DNA from: Paenibacillus polymyxa
GTDB lineage: Bacteria > Bacillota > Bacilli > Paenibacillales > Paenibacillaceae
Assembly: GCF_015710975.1 (NCBI RefSeq)
Contig: NZ_CP049783.1
Span: 5,852,393-5,916,392 of the forward strand
Length of the DNA stretch: 64,000 bases
Direction of reading: 5' to 3'
Positions within the stretch are counted from its first letter, which is position 1. Each line of letters opens with the position of its first letter. The notes under the pieces were generated by a model. It had not been told where the DNA came from. It saw only the letters and a program-made list of their open reading frames with translations, and did no database searches. Made by a program: the position numbers and the translations under genes. Positions 10,901-18,970 of this stretch are shown in pieces.

Positions 10901-11631
10901 AGATACAACTGACGTGTTGGTATACGCAAGCGCTCCTCATCGTCAACTGTCTTCCCTGTTCCGATACAAATCAGAACGTCCTGGACATCAGCATCCGGCT
11001 CGGTTAAGTAATGCACGTCATTCGTCGCCACTAGCGGAATATCCAGTTCCTTCGCCAATGCGATCAATTGAGGATTTACGCGTTTTTGCTCCGACAGACC
11101 ATGATCCTGAAGCTCCAGATAAAAATCTTCGCCAAAAATGCTACGGTATCGTTCGGCCGCACGTCGTGCTTCGGCTTCCCGACCATGCAGCAAATGCTGC
11201 GGCACTTCACCGCCCAAGCAAGCGCTCAAGCATATGATGCCTTCATGATGGGCAGCCAAAGCATCCATATCGATGCGCGGCTTATAGTGAAAACCCTCCA
11301 AATGGCCAATGGAGCACAACTTCATCAAATTTTGATAGCCTGTTTTATTTTTGGCGAGCAAAATTAAATGATATATGGGCTGATCCTTCCGGCTGCCACG
11401 CTCCTTGCGCGAGCCTGCCGTCATATAAGCCTCACACCCGATAATCGGCTTAATGCCGTTCTCTACACATGCTCTATAAAAAGGAATGGCACCGTACATG
11501 ACCCCATGATCTGTAAGAGCCAGCGCCTTCATTCCATAAGCTGATGCCTGTTTGACCAATTCCGCGGTACGAGCCGCGCCGTCCAGCAGGCTGTACTCGC
11601 TGTGAACATGCAAATGCACAAATGAACTCAT
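7966..11631 (-). CDS. dnaE: DNA polymerase III subunit alpha (DnaE)
   Basis: Replicative polymerase of the DnaE1 type, 1221 residues. Domain order: PHP domain (1 to about 210; FVHLHVHSEYSLLDGA, ALTDHGVM), polymerase core with the catalytic acidic motif PDIDIDFSDERRDEVIDYV near residue 402, helix-hairpin-helix region, and an OB fold near 980-1025. In Bacillus this enzyme extends RNA primers before PolC takes over. Unusual here is a stretch of about 80 residues (roughly 1065-1145) very rich in Ala, Pro, Ser and Arg, just after the OB fold. Its DNA is much more GC-rich than its surroundings. The ATG has a modest GGGAAGAG site. Gene order dnaE/ytrH/ytrI (divergent) matches Bacillus. Confidence 0.95.
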   Translation of the reverse strand: MSSFVHLHVHSEYSLLDGAARTAELVKQASAYGMKALALTDHGVMYGAIPFYRACVENGIKPIIGCEAYMTAGSRKERGSRKDQPIYHLILLAKNKTGYQNLMKLCSIGHLEGFHYKPRIDMDALAAHHEGIICLSACLGGEVPQHLLHGREAEARRAAERYRSIFGEDFYLELQDHGLSEQKRVNPQLIALAKELDIPLVATNDVHYLTEPDADVQDVLICIGTGKTVDDEERLRIPTRQLYLKSQEDMARLFPHVAEAIANTVRIAEKCELELEFGQSILPEYRPLPEDMTSSSYLRSLCMQGLERRYGGDPVWEQPEERERLDQRLNYELNTIDSMGFSDYFLIVWDFIAFAHKHKIATGPGRGSSAGSLVAYVLSITNVDPIKYNLLFERFLNPERISMPDIDIDFSDERRDEVIDYVVQKYGNEHVAQIITFGTLAARAAVRDVGRVLNVPYGEVDKAAKLIPAQLGINIRHALEITPELKALYETKPKTRELLDMAIKVEGMPRHASTHAAGVVISRTPLTDAVPLQEGSEGVPLTQYSMENLERIGLLKMDFLGLRTLSIIERCMRWVAEQHGETPDFSRVPDDDPHTYDLLGKGDTGGVFQLESAGIRRVLKDLKPSVFEDIISVLALYRPGPMGFIPNFIQAKHGQIEVSYPHPDLEPILKDTYGIIVYQEQIMQIASRMAGFSLGEADLLRRAVSKKKREVLDLERGHFVEGSIKQGYTEEEAGRVYDMIVRFADYGFPRAHAAAYGVLAFQTAYLKAHYPVQFMASMLTAVMGSHRKVAEYVVECRRMDIAVLPPDVNESGVLFTPLQQGDIRFGLAAIKNVGTQAMESILAVRKERPFDSLLDFCRRVDLRVCNKRVIESLIQAGAFDSLTGHRAQLLAMLDETVDAAAKWRKERDDLQIDMFGFVEMPNWDIEYPNVPPFSTSQQLELERELLGLYLSGHPLDDFESLLESSQADRLMELSEVPDETVIVTAGMVVSLKTITTKQGKAMAFIELEDQIERCEVVLFPEVWKRSQQWIEKGALLALRAKMQQQDEHFKLLADEAAPLAEDALARLLQRRRTGARSSAATATSVPAAGSPAGRAPRMSPLPSAAAPSASPQQKAARPVAAPSQRGGEAAHGEQVPSPRGSEASARQRVFVKITRQAEEDASLLVSLKALLQEHPGAVPTVLFYESNQRLLALSDAYSIKPSPQLFDRMESMLGEGTVKVK

Positions 11632-11676
11632 GCGCTTCTCTTCCCTTCACCGCTTGATTTTCTTCAAACTATTTTA

Positions 11677-11706
11677 TCATATCCACGTTAGTAGCGCCCA
11701 TAGAAT
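11677..11706 (+). promoter_or_regulatory. Sigma-E-like promoter of ytrHI
   Basis: TCATATC, a 15-bp spacer and CATAGAAT match the mother-cell sigma-E pattern (KMATATT, 14-15 bp, CATACAMT) with one deviation in each element. ytrH and ytrI are sigma-E genes in B. subtilis, which agrees with this reading. Confidence 0.6.
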
Positions 11707-11768
11707 AAAAGTACAGACCCGGGCGGACAAGCGCGGTCCTGATTCGTATACCCAAGGAGGAAAAGAGC

Positions 11769-12098
11769 ATGAGCACTTTTATATCCAAAGCGATTCTCGA
11801 CTTCTTCATTGCCTTCGGCATCGTGCTCGGAGGAGCCATGCTCGGCGGAATGGGAGCTGTAGTATCGCTTCAGCCGCCTACCCAGACGATGCTGGAGGTT
11901 GCAGGAAGGATTAAAATATGGGCGCTTGCCGCCGCTGTGGGAGGAACGATGGACCCGATCCGGGTCATTGAGAGCAATATGTTGGATGGTAATTTGTCAC
12001 CTGCCATTAAGCAGATATTGTATTTGATTTTCGCCTTTTTAGGCGCTCATATGGGTGCAGAGCTGGTCAAGTGGGTATGCGGCAACGGACGGCCGTGA
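11769..12098 (+). CDS. ytrH: Sporulation membrane protein YtrH
   Basis: Small membrane protein (109 residues) required for efficient sporulation in B. subtilis. It shows a first hydrophobic helix (FFIAFGIVLGGAMLGGMGA, about 12-30), a conserved central segment around AAAVGGTMDPIRVIE, and a second membrane segment (ILYLIFAFLGAHMGAELV, about 83-100). AAGGAGG sits eight bases before the ATG. It is the first gene of a two-gene operon with ytrI, 12 bp apart, driven by the sigma-E-like promoter upstream and diverging from dnaE. The molecular role is not known. Confidence 0.9.
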   Translation: MSTFISKAILDFFIAFGIVLGGAMLGGMGAVVSLQPPTQTMLEVAGRIKIWALAAAVGGTMDPIRVIESNMLDGNLSPAIKQILYLIFAFLGAHMGAELVKWVCGNGRP

Positions 12099-12110
12099 GG
12101 TGAAACGACT

Positions 12111-12608
12111 ATGAGAGTCCCCCCCTTTGAGCGCCTGCGCCCTTTTATGCAATTATCCTCCGTTTTTGTACTCGGTATGATTACGGGAGGATTGATCTAC
12201 AATGCCATCTGGCATGCGAGTTTCAATCAGCTGTGGATGAACAACCAGGACCTTCAATTCCAGCTCCAGCAAGCTGAAGAGGACAACAAAACATTACGTA
12301 AATACAGCAAGCGCCAAACCGTCATCAAAGAAATCAAGCTGATTGCGGAGGAAGCCACGGCTGAAAAAATTGACTCTATTAATCTGAAAGAGCTCCTTCG
12401 CCGCGTCAGTCGTGACCTGGAGGTGCTGCGCGGCAGAGATATGTTCGAGATTGACTCTGACAGCAAGCTGGTACGTATGTTGCTGCACCAAAAAAAATAC
12501 ACCGTTCGTGACAAGGAGTATACAATCCAGGTCAAAACGATGCTTGTAATGGAAGGTGTGCTGCAAATCTGGCTGGAGGCCAAAGAAAGACTGCCTCAAA
12601 GCCACTAA
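12111..12608 (+). CDS. ytrI: Sporulation membrane protein YtrI
   Basis: A 165-residue bitopic membrane protein that works with YtrH in sporulation. It has one N-terminal transmembrane helix (about residues 13-35), a coiled-coil stretch (NQDLQFQLQQAEEDNKTLRKY), then a soluble domain ending in the RDKEYTIQVKTMLVMEGVL region typical of YtrI. The ATG follows GAGGTG overlapping the end of the short ytrH-ytrI gap. It converges on ytoI with only about 44 bp between the two stop codons and no obvious terminator. Confidence 0.88.
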   Translation: MRVPPFERLRPFMQLSSVFVLGMITGGLIYNAIWHASFNQLWMNNQDLQFQLQQAEEDNKTLRKYSKRQTVIKEIKLIAEEATAEKIDSINLKELLRRVSRDLEVLRGRDMFEIDSDSKLVRMLLHQKKYTVRDKEYTIQVKTMLVMEGVLQIWLEAKERLPQSH

Positions 12609-12652
12609 GTCGATCTATTTAACTCCATCTTCTGTTCCAATCCAAAGGTGGA

Positions 12653-13987
12653 TTAACCATGTTCAATGGATTGAAGCGTCATCACTGCCTTGCACACCAA
12701 ATGATTTTCCCGAGAAATCGCAATTTCTAGCTTGCAGGTGCGGCGACTCATCTCAAGCAGTAAAGGACGAAGAACGACAGCATCCTCAATCTGTACTGGT
12801 CGAATAAAATAAGTTGTCAAATTATCCAGCACATAATCCTTGCCGCTCATATCTCTAGCTGCCCGGTAGCCCGCTTGTGTCATCACGTTGACCAGTACGC
12901 CTTCCGAGATCGTCCCTAAATTGGTAGCCATCTGTGGAATGATAAAGCCGCGAAAAAATAATGATCCGTCCTCATTACGCTCCTCAGCAAAACCGTTCCA
13001 GATCAGCTGGTCGAACGTCTCGCCAAGTTGTGGCTGCTTTTGGGCGTTACGCAGCGCCTCCAGCACCTCACGCCGTGTAACGGACCCGAGCAGCTTACGG
13101 TTGCGGTCCACGACCGGCAAGTAATCTACACCTTCCCATGCCATCATTTGAGCAGCAGAAGCCAGCGAGGTCTGGTAAGTGACCGTAATTGGGTTACGGA
13201 TCATACATTTATCCATCGTATGCTCAGGTTGAAGTCCTTCCACATCTTTACGGCTGACGATACCAATTAAACGATTCCATTCATCCACTATGGCAAAATG
13301 ATGATATCCCGTGGTCGCTGATAGCTCTTCAAATTCGATCAGCGTGCTGTTGATTTTCAAGGTCAGCGTCTTCGGTTTGCTGGCCGCAATGTCTTCAATC
13401 AACATAATTTTCTTTTTGATCAAGCGGTCAAATATCGCTCTATTAATCATAGAAGCCACGGTAAATGTATCATGACGCGAGGAAATAATCGGCAAGCTGA
13501 TCTGGTCTGCAAGCTGCTTAACCTCCCGACTCGTACCGAACCCCCCTGTAATCAGCACACCTGCTCCTTGCTCTAATGCAAGCGAATGCGCATCCTCTCG
13601 GTTACCTACGATCAGCAAACTGCCTGCGTCAATATAACGAGCCATGGCTTCCTCACGCATCGCCCCGATCACATACTTGTGCAGCGGCTTCTCGAGCCCC
13701 TCGCTTCCGCCCAGCACATGTCCCTCTACAATATTCACAACATCCGCAAAGGTCAGCTGCTCAGACAAGCCGCGTGGACGCTTCTCCACTCGTACTGTTC
13801 CGATCCGTTCCTTGGTAATGACAATTCCCAAATTCTCTGCTTCTTTCACAGCCCGATAAGCCGTGCCTTCGCTAACGCTCATTTCTTTAGCCAACCTGCG
13901 TACAGAAATTTTGGAGCCTATTTTTAACTGCTCGATATGACGCAATAGCTGCTCATGCTTCGTAACTGTTTCATCTAGCCCGTCCAA
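12653..13987 (-). CDS. ytoI: YtoI-like regulator: HTH, DRTGG, CBS pair and hotdog domains
   Basis: A 444-residue multidomain protein. Order: winged HTH (about 20-75; LAKEMSVSEGTAYRAVKEAE), DRTGG domain (about 80-190), two CBS repeats (about 195-310; nucleotide sensing), and a C-terminal MaoC/4HBT-like hotdog (about 320-440; acyl-CoA-like binding). This combination is the YtoI family, of unknown function; it probably senses a nucleotide and an acyl ligand and controls transcription. A TTG at 13987 preceded by GGGGGTG is preferred over the TTG at 14011, which has no ribosome site and lies only about 13 bases after the predicted transcription start. Confidence 0.85.
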   Translation of the reverse strand: MDGLDETVTKHEQLLRHIEQLKIGSKISVRRLAKEMSVSEGTAYRAVKEAENLGIVITKERIGTVRVEKRPRGLSEQLTFADVVNIVEGHVLGGSEGLEKPLHKYVIGAMREEAMARYIDAGSLLIVGNREDAHSLALEQGAGVLITGGFGTSREVKQLADQISLPIISSRHDTFTVASMINRAIFDRLIKKKIMLIEDIAASKPKTLTLKINSTLIEFEELSATTGYHHFAIVDEWNRLIGIVSRKDVEGLQPEHTMDKCMIRNPITVTYQTSLASAAQMMAWEGVDYLPVVDRNRKLLGSVTRREVLEALRNAQKQPQLGETFDQLIWNGFAEERNEDGSLFFRGFIIPQMATNLGTISEGVLVNVMTQAGYRAARDMSGKDYVLDNLTTYFIRPVQIEDAVVLRPLLLEMSRRTCKLEIAISRENHLVCKAVMTLQSIEHG

Positions 13988-14009
13988 CTCTGTTACACCC
14001 CCAACGTTC

Positions 14010-14036
14010 AATCTGTATCATTCTGTATCTATTATA
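14010..14036 (-). promoter_or_regulatory. ytoI promoter with tandem 10-bp repeat at the start site
   Basis: TATAAT at 14031-14036 (minus strand) is a perfect -10 box. Immediately downstream lie two head-to-tail 10-mers, GATACAGAAT and GATACAGATT, at the predicted start of transcription. A direct repeat there is a plausible operator, perhaps for YtoI itself (inference). Confidence 0.4.
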
Positions 14037-14091
14037 CCACAAACCCCCTTTGTTTTAGACCCTTGTTATTAGGATATCTTTGCTTTGAAAA

Positions 14092-14128
14092 TAACAAAAA
14101 AGCGGTCCCTTGTTACAAGAGACCGCTT
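14092..14128 (-). terminator. Terminator after the small membrane protein gene
   Basis: On the minus strand AAGCGGTC(T)CTTG pairs with CAAG(G)GACCGCTT around a 4-base loop, followed by TTTTTTGTT. It ends the gene at 14146. Confidence 0.85.
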
Positions 14129-14145
14129 CGTACTAGGAGAAACAC

Positions 14146-14430
14146 TTACAGCATTTTACCTTTGTCAGCTTTGTTATCCCATTTCATCTGCCACTGCTGC
14201 ATTTTGGCCCGTCGCACACGCTCCAGCGTTTTACGCTTTTCCTCATCTACACCCAGCAAAAAATGCAGGTTCGCTCCGATGACAAGCAACGCAAAAAGTA
14301 CCCATACCATCCCAAAGCCGTTGACCCAATTCAAACCACCTGCCAACGAGATGCGTGGTAATGCGACCAATACCATAGCCAATGCAATCAGTGTGTACAA
14401 ACCGTGTTTCCATTTTTTAAATGAACCCAA
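14146..14430 (-). CDS. Small membrane protein of unknown function
   Basis: A 94-residue protein with two hydrophobic helices (about 10-30, LYTLIALAMVLVALPRI; and about 37-58, GFGMVWVLFALLVIGANLHF) and a strongly charged cytoplasmic tail (GVDEEKRKTLERVRRAKMQQ). It starts with TTG after AGGGA. I do not recognise the family. It lies just downstream of the yheA-like gene on the same strand, 72 bp away, and has its own terminator. Real because of the ribosome site, membrane pattern and terminator. Confidence 0.7.
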   Translation of the reverse strand: MGSFKKWKHGLYTLIALAMVLVALPRISLAGGLNWVNGFGMVWVLFALLVIGANLHFLLGVDEEKRKTLERVRRAKMQQWQMKWDNKADKGKML

Positions 14431-14502
14431 TCGTATCCCTTCCTCTCCCTGTGACTCTATGTATCTAGTCTATGAGAGGACAGGAAGGAATATGAGACAA
14501 AC

Positions 14503-14847
14503 TTACAGAGACGAACCGTACAAATGTTGAAGACTGTCCGCAATAATCTTATTTACGTCCTCAATAATCACGCTCAAGCGACGTTCAGCGTCGAACAGAC
14601 GACGGATGTTGAGGTTCAAGCTGAGTACCTCGAACATTTTTTCCATTTTTTCCATCTCTTCCTGTGCTGGCATATCGCCGCTCATCATCCGCTGTTGCAC
14701 TTCCATTTGGCGTTCACGGAAATCGTCGAGCATTTTCTTGGCTTCTGGATCCGTTTCAATCAGCTTCATCGCTGACGTAATTTCCTCTACCTCTTTGCTT
14801 TCTTTCAATGCTTTTGCTAAATCATGGGCTTTGTCATAGATATTCAT
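14503..14847 (-). CDS. yheA: YlbF/YheA-family protein
   Basis: A 114-residue all-helical protein (begins MNIYDKAHDLAKALKESKEV) with the fold of the YlbF/YmcA/YheA family. YlbF and YmcA in B. subtilis help RNase Y mature transcripts and affect competence, sporulation and biofilm; YheA itself has no known role. The central EMEKMEKMFEVLSLNL segment and the FDAERRLSVIIEDVNKII helix are typical. The ATG follows GGAGG. As in B. subtilis it is near yheC/yheD-type genes, here transcribed divergently from them. Confidence 0.8.
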   Translation of the reverse strand: MNIYDKAHDLAKALKESKEVEEITSAMKLIETDPEAKKMLDDFRERQMEVQQRMMSGDMPAQEEMEKMEKMFEVLSLNLNIRRLFDAERRLSVIIEDVNKIIADSLQHLYGSSL

Positions 14848-15009
14848 GATTGTTCATTCCTCCATTACAAGTTTTGTGTCAACATTTCACATTGTCCGTC
14901 AATCACCAAGGTATATATGTCCTCATATGATGAATCAGTGCTATTACAGCCCATTCACGTTTCCCGTTACTTTCAAGACATCAAGTTGCTGCCCGGAAGG
15001 AGATCCACG

Positions 15010-16389
15010 ATGTCCATCAAAAAAACAACGATTCAAATCATCGGATCGGGCATCTTGCAGGATGACGTACTCATGGTCGGCGAGTCCCTGCTTCGCAAAT
15101 GGAAAATATCCGCAGGCCACCCCGTTCAGCTCGCCTTCGGTTCGTTCCGCCAAGAGGTTACCGTCATATCGGTACCCCGATACAGCGGTCTACGCGTGGG
15201 AAGCGTACTGGCCCGAAAAATGGGGCTTCATGCCAGTCATGACAGTTGTAATCTGCGAGTAACCTACAGCCGAGGCCGCCGGACACTTCGAGTGGGCCCA
15301 CTTATTAGCGTGCTGGTTAGTCGGGACTATCCCGAACAACCCGACAAGCCTTTCGGGTCGATCACCCTGTTCTGCCGTGAACTAGTCGGGGAATGCCGCA
15401 GACAAGGAGCATATGTGTATTTCTTCACCCCGGAGCATATCGGAAGTCAGCCCGGGCGAGTTCAGGGATGGGTGTATGACGGAGGCTGGAAAAAGACGGT
15501 CATGCCTGCCGGCGATGTCGTCAATAACCGGCTTACCTCCCGTAAACTCGAGAACAGAACTAGCGTACAGCATTTCATGAAAGAAGTAAAATCGCAGTAC
15601 GGCACGGCCTTTTTTAATGAAAAGTTTTTGGATAAGAATGAAGTGTTTGATGCACTCAAATCGAATTCTTCCCTACGCAAGTATTTACCCGAGTCCCACT
15701 TGCTGCAAACCTTTGCCGTTTTCAAAAAAATGTGCACCCAGTATCCCTCTGTTTTTCTCAAACCCGTGCGCGGAAGCCTTGGTAAAGGCATTATGCGCAT
15801 TAACAAGCAAACCGATGGTACCTTTTCTGTGCTATCCACAACAGCGGGCACACCCCGAAAGCAAACGTACGCCAACGTCGATAAACTGTACAAAAGCTTA
15901 GCGGGAAAAATGAAATCGACACGCTTTCAGCTGCAACAGGGCCTTACCTTGATTGATCACGGTAAACGTCCGGTCGATTTTCGCGCGCTTGTACAAAAAA
16001 ATGCGTCTGGAACCTGGACCGTAACATCCATTGTCGCTCGGATCGCCGGAGGCAGCCACTTTGTATCCAATCTGGCAAGAGGCGGTACGCTCAGTACAGT
16101 CAAGGAAGCACTGGCCAAAACCACGCTGCCCGCAACTGTTAAATCGAATGGTCTTACCTCTCTCAAAACAGCAGCACTGGATATCGCAAGCGGAGTAGAA
16201 AAGGCAATTCCCGCCCATTTCGCGGAATTTGGTATTGATTTGGCGATTGACAGCACGGGGCGTATCTGGTTGCTGGAGGTCAATTCCAAACCATCAAAAA
16301 ATGACAATACGCCGTTAAATGATCAGAAAACCCGCCCGTCCGTAAAAAAAATGATTGAATACTGCTGTTATTCAGCCGGATTCAAATGA
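15010..16389 (+). CDS. YheC/YheD-type ATP-grasp protein 1
   Basis: A 459-residue member of the YheC/YheD ATP-grasp family; B. subtilis YheD associates with the forespore/spore coat. It has an N-terminal beta-rich domain (about 1-95), a linker segment, and an ATP-grasp domain with the glycine loop KPVRGSLGKGI (near 250), the RALVQKN segment and the metal-binding LLEVNSKP (near 420). The fold predicts an ATP-dependent carboxylate-amine ligase, but the substrates are unknown. The ATG follows AAGGAG by eight bases; an upstream in-frame extension to 14824 has no ribosome site and overlaps the promoter region. It is first of five paralogues in one direction. Confidence 0.85.
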   Translation: MSIKKTTIQIIGSGILQDDVLMVGESLLRKWKISAGHPVQLAFGSFRQEVTVISVPRYSGLRVGSVLARKMGLHASHDSCNLRVTYSRGRRTLRVGPLISVLVSRDYPEQPDKPFGSITLFCRELVGECRRQGAYVYFFTPEHIGSQPGRVQGWVYDGGWKKTVMPAGDVVNNRLTSRKLENRTSVQHFMKEVKSQYGTAFFNEKFLDKNEVFDALKSNSSLRKYLPESHLLQTFAVFKKMCTQYPSVFLKPVRGSLGKGIMRINKQTDGTFSVLSTTAGTPRKQTYANVDKLYKSLAGKMKSTRFQLQQGLTLIDHGKRPVDFRALVQKNASGTWTVTSIVARIAGGSHFVSNLARGGTLSTVKEALAKTTLPATVKSNGLTSLKTAALDIASGVEKAIPAHFAEFGIDLAIDSTGRIWLLEVNSKPSKNDNTPLNDQKTRPSVKKMIEYCCYSAGFK

Positions 16390-16432
16390 ATCCATCTCTT
16401 CCAGAGTCCGGCTGCCAAAGGAGCTGTTGTCG

Positions 16433-17587
16433 GTGTCTCTTGTTATGCCAGGCATGCTGGGCGTGCTTGTTAGCCGAAAGCAGGACGCTACTCCCCCTAT
16501 TACCGAAGCCGATTTCTGTCGCAGGCTAAGCTTGTTGGGCAAGCGCTCTGGTATTAGCGTAATGGCGTTTACCGCCGAAGGAGTTTCACCTGAAGATCAT
16601 TCCATACGGGGTTATGTTTATCGTGCTGGAGTATGGACATTTGGCCGCTTTCCCTTGCCGGATATTGTTTATAACCGCTGTCTCCATATCCATGAGAGCC
16701 AGAATGTCAAGCGCACACTGGGAGACATAGCGGAGCAAAAGTCGCGCAAGCTTATCTACTGGTCGCGTAACTTACCTGGCAAATGGCAGGTGTATCGCGC
16801 TCTGCATACGGTAGATAAAGTACGGCCCTTTGTACCGCCTACGGCCCCATACCGGGATACGACCCAGCTTGTGGAGTGGCTGCAACGCCATTCGGAGCTA
16901 TTTATGAAACCACAGTCCGGAACACATGGCAAGGGCACGCTGTATCTCCGGCTGGCGGAAGGAGGTCAGGGACTGTACGTACAAGGCAGGAACTCCCAAA
17001 ACCGCCCGTTCCGTCGCTTGTTTACTGAATTGGATGCAGGATTGTCATGGATTGACGGTATTGCACACAAACGCGCCTATATCGTGCAGCCTTATTTGAA
17101 ATTAACAAGCCAAAGCAATCATCCCTTTGATGTTCGCGCACTCATGCAAAAGGACGGCAACGGCTGTTGGCGCCTGACGGGCTTTGCCGTGAGGGAAGGC
17201 AGAAAAGGAACTCTAACTTCCAATCTACACGGTGGGGGCGAAGCCCATCCGGCAGAGCCTTACCTTCGTGAACAATTTGGTGTGGACAGCACACGTCTCA
17301 TCATCGGACAGATGATAGAGCTGTCCTTGACCATTGCCGGGGCGTTGGAGGAACGCTATGGCCGCCTTGGCGAGTTGGGAATTGATTATGGTATTGACCG
17401 GAGCGGGAATATCTGGCTGTTGGAGGTTAATTCCCGCCCTGGCCGGGCCTCCTTTTTTCAGACTCGTCAGCCAGAGTGCGCTTTTCGGTCGGTCAACCGC
17501 CCGCTCGAATATGCTCGATATTTAATGACCCATTCCAAAGCGACAGGGCCAAAGGGCGCGGGCGCCTCCCTTGAACATACGGTATAG
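16433..17587 (+). CDS. YheC/YheD-type ATP-grasp protein 2
   Basis: A 384-residue ATP-grasp paralogue without the N-terminal beta domain of proteins 1 and 3. The N-terminal half (MPGMLGVLVSRK, then LPDIVYNRC) is the pre-ATP-grasp region. The glycine loop is KPQSGTHGKGT (near 157), followed by DVRALMQKDGNG and LLEVNSRPG (near 329). GTG at 16433 has AAAGGAG nine bases upstream and is chosen over an ATG four codons later and over the longer frame that begins inside gene 1. It lies 43 bp after gene 1 and 12 bp before gene 3, so it is part of one operon. Key ATP- and metal-binding residues are intact. Confidence 0.83.
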   Translation: MSLVMPGMLGVLVSRKQDATPPITEADFCRRLSLLGKRSGISVMAFTAEGVSPEDHSIRGYVYRAGVWTFGRFPLPDIVYNRCLHIHESQNVKRTLGDIAEQKSRKLIYWSRNLPGKWQVYRALHTVDKVRPFVPPTAPYRDTTQLVEWLQRHSELFMKPQSGTHGKGTLYLRLAEGGQGLYVQGRNSQNRPFRRLFTELDAGLSWIDGIAHKRAYIVQPYLKLTSQSNHPFDVRALMQKDGNGCWRLTGFAVREGRKGTLTSNLHGGGEAHPAEPYLREQFGVDSTRLIIGQMIELSLTIAGALEERYGRLGELGIDYGIDRSGNIWLLEVNSRPGRASFFQTRQPECAFRSVNRPLEYARYLMTHSKATGPKGAGASLEHTV

Positions 17588-17599
17588 GAGGATAAACAG

Positions 17600-18970
17600 A
17601 TGAGTTTAACGCATTGCAATGTGCATTTCTCACAGCAGCCCGACAAGGTGGCGTATATATCCACTGCCTTGTTGAAAAGCCTTAAGTTATCTGGAGCCAA
17701 GTCCATTCGTCTGCGACTTGGCAAGGATCAGATTCCCGCAACAGTAAAACCCATTCAGAAGGCGGGACGTCATCTATACTTGACCTCCGGCTTGCGCAAC
17801 GCAATCCGTGTTCCCAAAAGCGGGTCTATTTATTTGCGGAATCTGGACGGAGATGTTCAGCTTGGACCGTTGATTGGAGTATTGTCTGATGCTACTAACT
17901 CCACCACCCGCCCTTTCGGATCACGCACAGGCTTTATTAAGCAACTTTTGAAGGAAGGCAGCAAAAAATCTTATATTTTTGCCTTCACCCCACGGGATAT
18001 CAACTGGCAAAATGATACGATTAACGGCTATTTTCTGTCATCCAGCGGGGAGTTTACACGTAAACTCGTACCTCTGCCGGACGTAATTTATAATCGTTTG
18101 CCGAGCCGCCGCTCAGATTTTTCCCCAGCGATTAATCAACTACGCGAACGCTTTTCCCGCAAACGAATTCCTTTCTTTAACTGGAGCTTTTTCAATAAAT
18201 CCGATATCTATCATCTGCTGGAAAATAATCCAGAGGTTAACCGTTATGTCCCTGAATCCTATATGAATCCCAGCTCTGAACGTATCCGAGGTATGCTGGA
18301 GCGGCATCAATTTGCTTATTATAAGCCAAGTAGCGGCAGTCTGGGCAAAGGAATCTATCGTCTGTCCTATGTCCCCAAACAAGGATACTATGTGAGGTAT
18401 CGGAAGAAAAATAGCAATGTACTGCTGCGGTTTACCACTTTTAACTCCATGCTGCGGATGCTTCACTCCAATAAGGGACAGACGCTAAAAGGCTACGTCA
18501 TTCAGCAGGGCATTCAACTAATCGAAATTGATAATTGCCCGATTGATTTCCGGTTTCATATGCACAAAGACGGCAATAACCAATGGGTCGTCGTTGGCAT
18601 TGGAGCCAAAAAAGCCGGACGTGGCAGTGTCACGACTCATATCAAAAACGGCGGTTCCCTGATGACACCCGAGCAAGCGCTCGGTCGGGTATTCGGAGAC
18701 CGAGCGGGTGAAGTGCTTCAACGTGCCAAGAATGTAGCAGTTACGCTAGCAGAAGCCATTGAATATCACCACCAGCATCTACTGGGTGAAATCGGATTCG
18801 ACCTGGGCATTGATCAGGATGAAAAGGTATGGATGTTTGAAGCCAATTCTAAGCCAGGTCGATCCATTTTTCAGCATCCATCGTTGCGTGCGGAGGGTAA
18901 AGCATCCGTGGAGCATATTTTGGACCACTGTCTTTACCTCAGTAAATTCCGCAGAAAAGAGGAACTATGA
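17600..18970 (+). CDS. YheC/YheD-type ATP-grasp protein 3
   Basis: A 456-residue paralogue with the same layout as protein 1: N-terminal beta-rich domain (about 1-95; SIRLRLGKDQIPATVKPI), then LGPLIGVLSD, and the ATP-grasp domain with KPSSGSLGKGI (near 240), DFRFHMHKDGNN and MFEANSKPGRS (near 412). The substitution of Leu-Glu-Val by Phe-Glu-Ala in the metal site is conservative. The ribosome site is AGGAGG, 8 bases before ATG. The stop overlaps the next start (ATGA), indicating coupled translation with protein 4. Confidence 0.85.
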   Translation: MSLTHCNVHFSQQPDKVAYISTALLKSLKLSGAKSIRLRLGKDQIPATVKPIQKAGRHLYLTSGLRNAIRVPKSGSIYLRNLDGDVQLGPLIGVLSDATNSTTRPFGSRTGFIKQLLKEGSKKSYIFAFTPRDINWQNDTINGYFLSSSGEFTRKLVPLPDVIYNRLPSRRSDFSPAINQLRERFSRKRIPFFNWSFFNKSDIYHLLENNPEVNRYVPESYMNPSSERIRGMLERHQFAYYKPSSGSLGKGIYRLSYVPKQGYYVRYRKKNSNVLLRFTTFNSMLRMLHSNKGQTLKGYVIQQGIQLIEIDNCPIDFRFHMHKDGNNQWVVVGIGAKKAGRGSVTTHIKNGGSLMTPEQALGRVFGDRAGEVLQRAKNVAVTLAEAIEYHHQHLLGEIGFDLGIDQDEKVWMFEANSKPGRSIFQHPSLRAEGKASVEHILDHCLYLSKFRRKEEL

